Shown: piece by piece, positions 61,750-64,000 of the stretch
How the letters are laid out: each line of letters starts with the position of its first letter
How positions within the stretch are numbered: the first letter of the stretch is position 1
Assembly (NCBI GenBank): GCA_038324085.1
Contig: JBBQHP010000017.1
Location: 13,240-77,239 of the forward strand
Source: Ga0077523 sp038324085
GTDB taxonomy: Bacteria > Pseudomonadota > Gammaproteobacteria > Burkholderiales > Ga0077523
Length of the DNA stretch: 64,000 bases
Direction of reading: 5' to 3'
Program-made: the position numbers and the translations under genes
Notes under the pieces: model-generated
Seen by the model: the letters and a program-made list of their open reading frames with translations, nothing else
The model's database searches: none
Told to the model about the DNA's origin: nothing

Positions 61750-62224
61750 GGTCGTCGTAGCAGACTCCGGCCCCCTCATTGCGCTGGGGCGGCTCGATCT
61801 GTTGCCGCTGCTGGGCCAATTGTTCGAGCAGGTGCAGGTGCCGCGAGCCGTCTTCGACGAGTGTATGGCACGCCCCGAACTTGCCGACGCGCAGCGCATC
61901 GGGGCGGCCGTCACCAGCGGGGCGCTCGTGCTTTGCGATGCCCAGCCCTATGCCGCGGCCGGGCTCGATGCAGGTGAAAGCGCAGCGATCGGCCGCGCCA
62001 TCGAGATCCATGCGGGTCTGTTGGCCGACGACATGGCAGCGCGCCACTGCGCGCATGCGCTCGGCCTCATCGTCATCGGCACGCTTGGCGTGTTGGTGCT
62101 GGCAAAACGCAAAGGCCTGGTGCCGATGGTGCGCGTGCTGATCGAACGGCTCCAGGCTTCCGGCCATCGACTGAGTACCACGGTGGTGGCCGACGCACTG
62201 GCAGCGGCCGGCGAAATGCCCTGA
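61730..62224 (+). CDS. PIN-like (DUF3368) toxin inside the cas operon
   Basis: A 164-residue protein from a TTG start. RVVVADSGPLIALGRLDLL (Asp12), VFDECMARPE (Glu44), LDAGESAAIGRAIE (Asp80, Glu83) and LLADDMAARHCAHALGLIVIGTLGVLVLAKRKGL (Asp100/101) match DUF3368, a PIN-domain-like nuclease family that pairs with UPF0175 antitoxins. The Asp/Glu set suggests an active ribonuclease. It lies 6 bp before cas1, so it is transcribed with the adaptation genes. Confidence 0.8.
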   Translation: MQPSATRVVVADSGPLIALGRLDLLPLLGQLFEQVQVPRAVFDECMARPELADAQRIGAAVTSGALVLCDAQPYAAAGLDAGESAAIGRAIEIHAGLLADDMAARHCAHALGLIVIGTLGVLVLAKRKGLVPMVRVLIERLQASGHRLSTTVVADALAAAGEMP

Positions 62225-62230
62225 TACACC

Positions 62231-63166
62231 GTGCCAGGGCTCCTGCCACCCCTCAAGCCGATTCCCATCAAGGAAAGGCTTTCGGTCGTATTCGTTGAAA
62301 AGGGCGAGATCGATGTCGTTGACGGCGCATTCGTGGTTGTCGACAACCAGGGCCTGCGCGTGCGTGCGGTACTGACGCACATACCGGTGGGTGGCATCGC
62401 CTGCATCATGCTGGAGCCCGGCACCCGCGTGTCGCACCGCGCGGCGGCGCTGGCGGCGCGTGTGGGCACGCTGTTGGTATGGGTGGGCGAAGCGGGGGTG
62501 CGCTTGTATTCGTCGGGCCAGCCCGGCGGTGCGCGGGCCGATCGGCTGCTGTACCAGGCACGCCTTGCACTGGATGATGATCTGCGGTTGAAGGTGGTGC
62601 GGAAGATGTATGCGATGCGCTTTGGCGAGGAGCCACCGCAACGGCGCAGCGTCGATCAGTTGCGCGGCATAGAAGGCGCGCGGGTGCGCCACACCTATAA
62701 ACTGTTGGCGCAAAAATTCGGCGTCAAATGGTCCGGGCGGGAATACGACCCGTCGAAGTGGGATGTGTCCGATCTGCCGAACCGTTGCCTGTCTTCGGCC
62801 ACGTCATGCCTGTATGGCGTGACCGAAGCGGCGGTGCTGGCGGCGGGGTACGCACCCGCGGTGGGGTTCATCCACACCGGCAAGCCGCTGTCGTTTGTGT
62901 ATGACGTGGCCGATGTCTACAAATTCGAGACCGTGGTACCTGCGGCCTTCAAGATCGCAGCGTCGGAGCCGGCCAACTCGGAGCGGGCGGTTCGCCTGGC
63001 CTGCCGCGACATCTTTCGCCAGACCAGGCTGTTGGACCGCATCATTCCCGACATCGAAGAAATGCTTGCCGCCGGCGAAATCCCCCGACCCGAGGCGCCG
63101 GAGGATTCGGTGGGTCCCGCATTGCCCAACCCGGAAAACCTGGGCGATGCTGGTCATCGTTCTTGA
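62231..63166 (+). CDS. cas1: CRISPR integrase Cas1, type I-E
   Basis: A 311-residue protein with GTG start. Likely catalytic residues are Glu148 (RGIEGARVRHTYKLLA), His215 (GFIHTGKPLSFVYD) and Asp228 (DVADVYKFE), as in E. coli Cas1 Glu141/His208/Asp221. It integrates spacers at the leader with Cas2. The stop overlaps the cas2 start by 20 bp. Confidence 0.96.
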   Translation: MPGLLPPLKPIPIKERLSVVFVEKGEIDVVDGAFVVVDNQGLRVRAVLTHIPVGGIACIMLEPGTRVSHRAAALAARVGTLLVWVGEAGVRLYSSGQPGGARADRLLYQARLALDDDLRLKVVRKMYAMRFGEEPPQRRSVDQLRGIEGARVRHTYKLLAQKFGVKWSGREYDPSKWDVSDLPNRCLSSATSCLYGVTEAAVLAAGYAPAVGFIHTGKPLSFVYDVADVYKFETVVPAAFKIAASEPANSERAVRLACRDIFRQTRLLDRIIPDIEEMLAAGEIPRPEAPEDSVGPALPNPENLGDAGHRS

Positions 63167-63443
63167 AAACGCGCCGCCCCGTCTGCGTGGCCGGCTGGCG
63201 GTGTGGTTGCTGGAAATTCGGGCGGGTGTATACGTGGGCAACTACTCGCGCCGATTGCGCGAACACATCTGGTCGCAAGTGGAAGAAGGGATTGAAGAAG
63301 GCAACGCCGTGATTGCGTGGCGTACCACCAACGAAGCCGGCTTCGAGTTCAAGACCCTTGGCGCCAACCGGCGATTACCAGCGGACTTTGACGGCGTTCA
63401 ATTGGTGAGCTTTCACCCCGAAAGCGGGCTCCCCGCTCCTTAA
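63147..63443 (+). CDS. cas2: CRISPR adaptation protein Cas2e
   Basis: A 98-residue protein. MLVIVLENAPPRLRGRLAVWLLEIRAGVYVGNYSRRLREHIW is typical of Cas2e, which forms the Cas1-Cas2 integration complex. It ends 85 bp before the first repeat. A short inverted repeat (AGCGGG/CCCGCT) overlaps its end and is followed by TTAAAAA. Confidence 0.95.
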   Translation: MLVIVLENAPPRLRGRLAVWLLEIRAGVYVGNYSRRLREHIWSQVEEGIEEGNAVIAWRTTNEAGFEFKTLGANRRLPADFDGVQLVSFHPESGLPAP

Positions 63444-63528
63444 AAATTCGGTACGCTTTTCTCCCCGAAAAGTTGGTGAAAAATGCGGGGGGCGAAAAGC
63501 TATTTGCAATCAAAGAGAGTACGGAAGA
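63444..63528 (+). promoter_or_regulatory. CRISPR leader
   Basis: An 85-bp A/T-rich sequence between cas2 and the first repeat. It includes an inverted repeat CTTTTC-TCCCC-GAAAAG (63456-63472) and AATCAA at 63508, the first half of the IHF consensus without a good second half. It should contain the array promoter and the spacer-integration anchor. Confidence 0.75.
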
Positions 63529-63984
63529 GCGTTCCCCACGTGCGTGGGGATGAACCGTCGGCGAGTCTTTTTTCATGCCAGGGAAGCGCGCGTTCCCCAC
63601 GTGCGTGGGGATGAACCGGCAACGAGAATCCAACGGGCGTTCCAACGAAAGCGTTCCCCACGTGCGTGGGGATGAACCGGATTGAGAAACGCTATGCCGA
63701 TACGACCTGAGGCGTTCCCCACGTGCGTGGGGATGAACCGGTTCCCGGGCAAACGGAGTTCACGGCGCGCTCGCGTTCCCCACGTGCGTGGGGATGAACC
63801 GTCTGACGAGACTCCGAAATGGCCGCAACAGTTGCGTTCCCCACGTGCGTGGGGATGAACCGTGTTTTTGATGGGAGATGAAAATAATGGCAAAGCGTTC
63901 CCCACGTGCGTGGGGATGAACCGTCATGATTCTGCGGCAACACGTTCCGCCGCACGCGTTCCCCACGTGCGGTGGGATGAACCG
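63529..63984 (+). CRISPR. Type I-E CRISPR array, 8 repeats, 7 spacers
   Basis: Eight 29-bp repeats occur at a 61-bp period: starts 63529, 63590, 63651, 63712, 63773, 63834, 63895 and 63956. The repeat begins GCGTTCCCCACG and ends CGTGGGGATGAACCG, with the perfect stem TCCCCACG/CGTGGGGA that Cas6e cleaves. All seven spacers are 32 bp. The first seven repeats are identical; the last (63956-63984) has GCGGTGGG for GCGTGGGG. Since the leader is on the cas2 side, this is the old, trailer end, and the array may end here or continue past the window edge. Spacer 6 (63863-63894) is clearly A/T-rich. Confidence 0.97.
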
Positions 63985-64000
63985 CAGAGGGCCACGCCGT

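Noticed and set aside
63573..63966. Minus-strand ORFs with repeated HARGERxx / SSPRTWGT segments
   Set aside because: These are translations of the CRISPR repeats, not proteins.

Overview
The window is GC-rich, densely coded DNA from a free-living Gram-negative bacterium. Four PEP-CTERM proteins, LpoB/YcfL lipoproteins, HME-type RND and MacAB-TolC efflux pumps, a TonB receptor and many two-component systems point to the Proteobacteria, most likely a betaproteobacterium. That placement is inferred from gene content and was not tested by a search.

Layout. 1-2.2 kb: a hydrolase cut by the window edge, a metallo-beta-lactamase-fold lipoprotein and a small membrane protein. 2.8-9.9 kb: a complete ebo-type cluster in the order phosphodiesterase (eboF-like), eboA, TatD hydrolase (eboB), dehydroquinate-synthase-like eboD, eboE, UbiA-like eboC and a ferredoxin. 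Several of these genes overlap by 4 bp, so it is probably one transcript. 9.9-15.9 kb (minus): a heavy-metal RND operon, namely a His-rich small protein, adaptor, pump and outer-membrane channel. 16-20.5 kb: queG, a TorF-like porin, and an ECF sigma / anti-sigma / subtilase operon. 20.7-23.7 kb: three PEP-CTERM proteins, one of them a PQQ-type sugar dehydrogenase. 23.8-32.8 kb: a membrane protein, a divergent NarL-type regulator and sensor kinase, an HtrA/Deg protease, a stress-type protein, a deleted GGDEF gene and two small envelope proteins. 33-39.8 kb: a tolC-macA-macB operon divergent from an OmpR/EnvZ-type pair. 39.8-45.6 kb: an exported beta-propeller, an exported methyltransferase pair and the COG3014-ycfL-lpoB operon. 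45.7-52 kb: a HAD protein, a YVTN propeller of the kind linked to PQQ-dependent catabolism, a TonB receptor and a divergent PAS kinase with a LuxR-type regulator. 53.7-64 kb: a complete type I-E CRISPR-Cas locus with an array of at least eight repeats.

The most interesting points are these. (1) A candidate regulated small RNA lies at about 52081-52239. Upstream is a GGGAA-N3-TTCC(C/T) dyad and a -10 element with exactly the geometry found at the promoter of the neighbouring kinase gene. Downstream is a strong intrinsic terminator. (2) A Phd/UPF0175-type antitoxin and a PIN-like (DUF3368) toxin are embedded between cas6e and cas1. (3) An anti-sigma factor appears to carry a subtilisin-propeptide-like tail beside a subtilase whose oxyanion-hole Asn is replaced by Asp. 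(4) TGAC-N4-GTCA dyads and a perfect 22-bp palindrome surround the NarL-type two-component and htrA region.

Many transporters and regulators here are arranged as divergent pairs (tolC-macAB against ompR/envZ; TonB receptor against PAS kinase; NarL-type regulator against its kinase), which suggests local regulation. CRISPR interference genes, the toxin-antitoxin pair and adaptation genes are so tightly spaced that co-transcription is likely.
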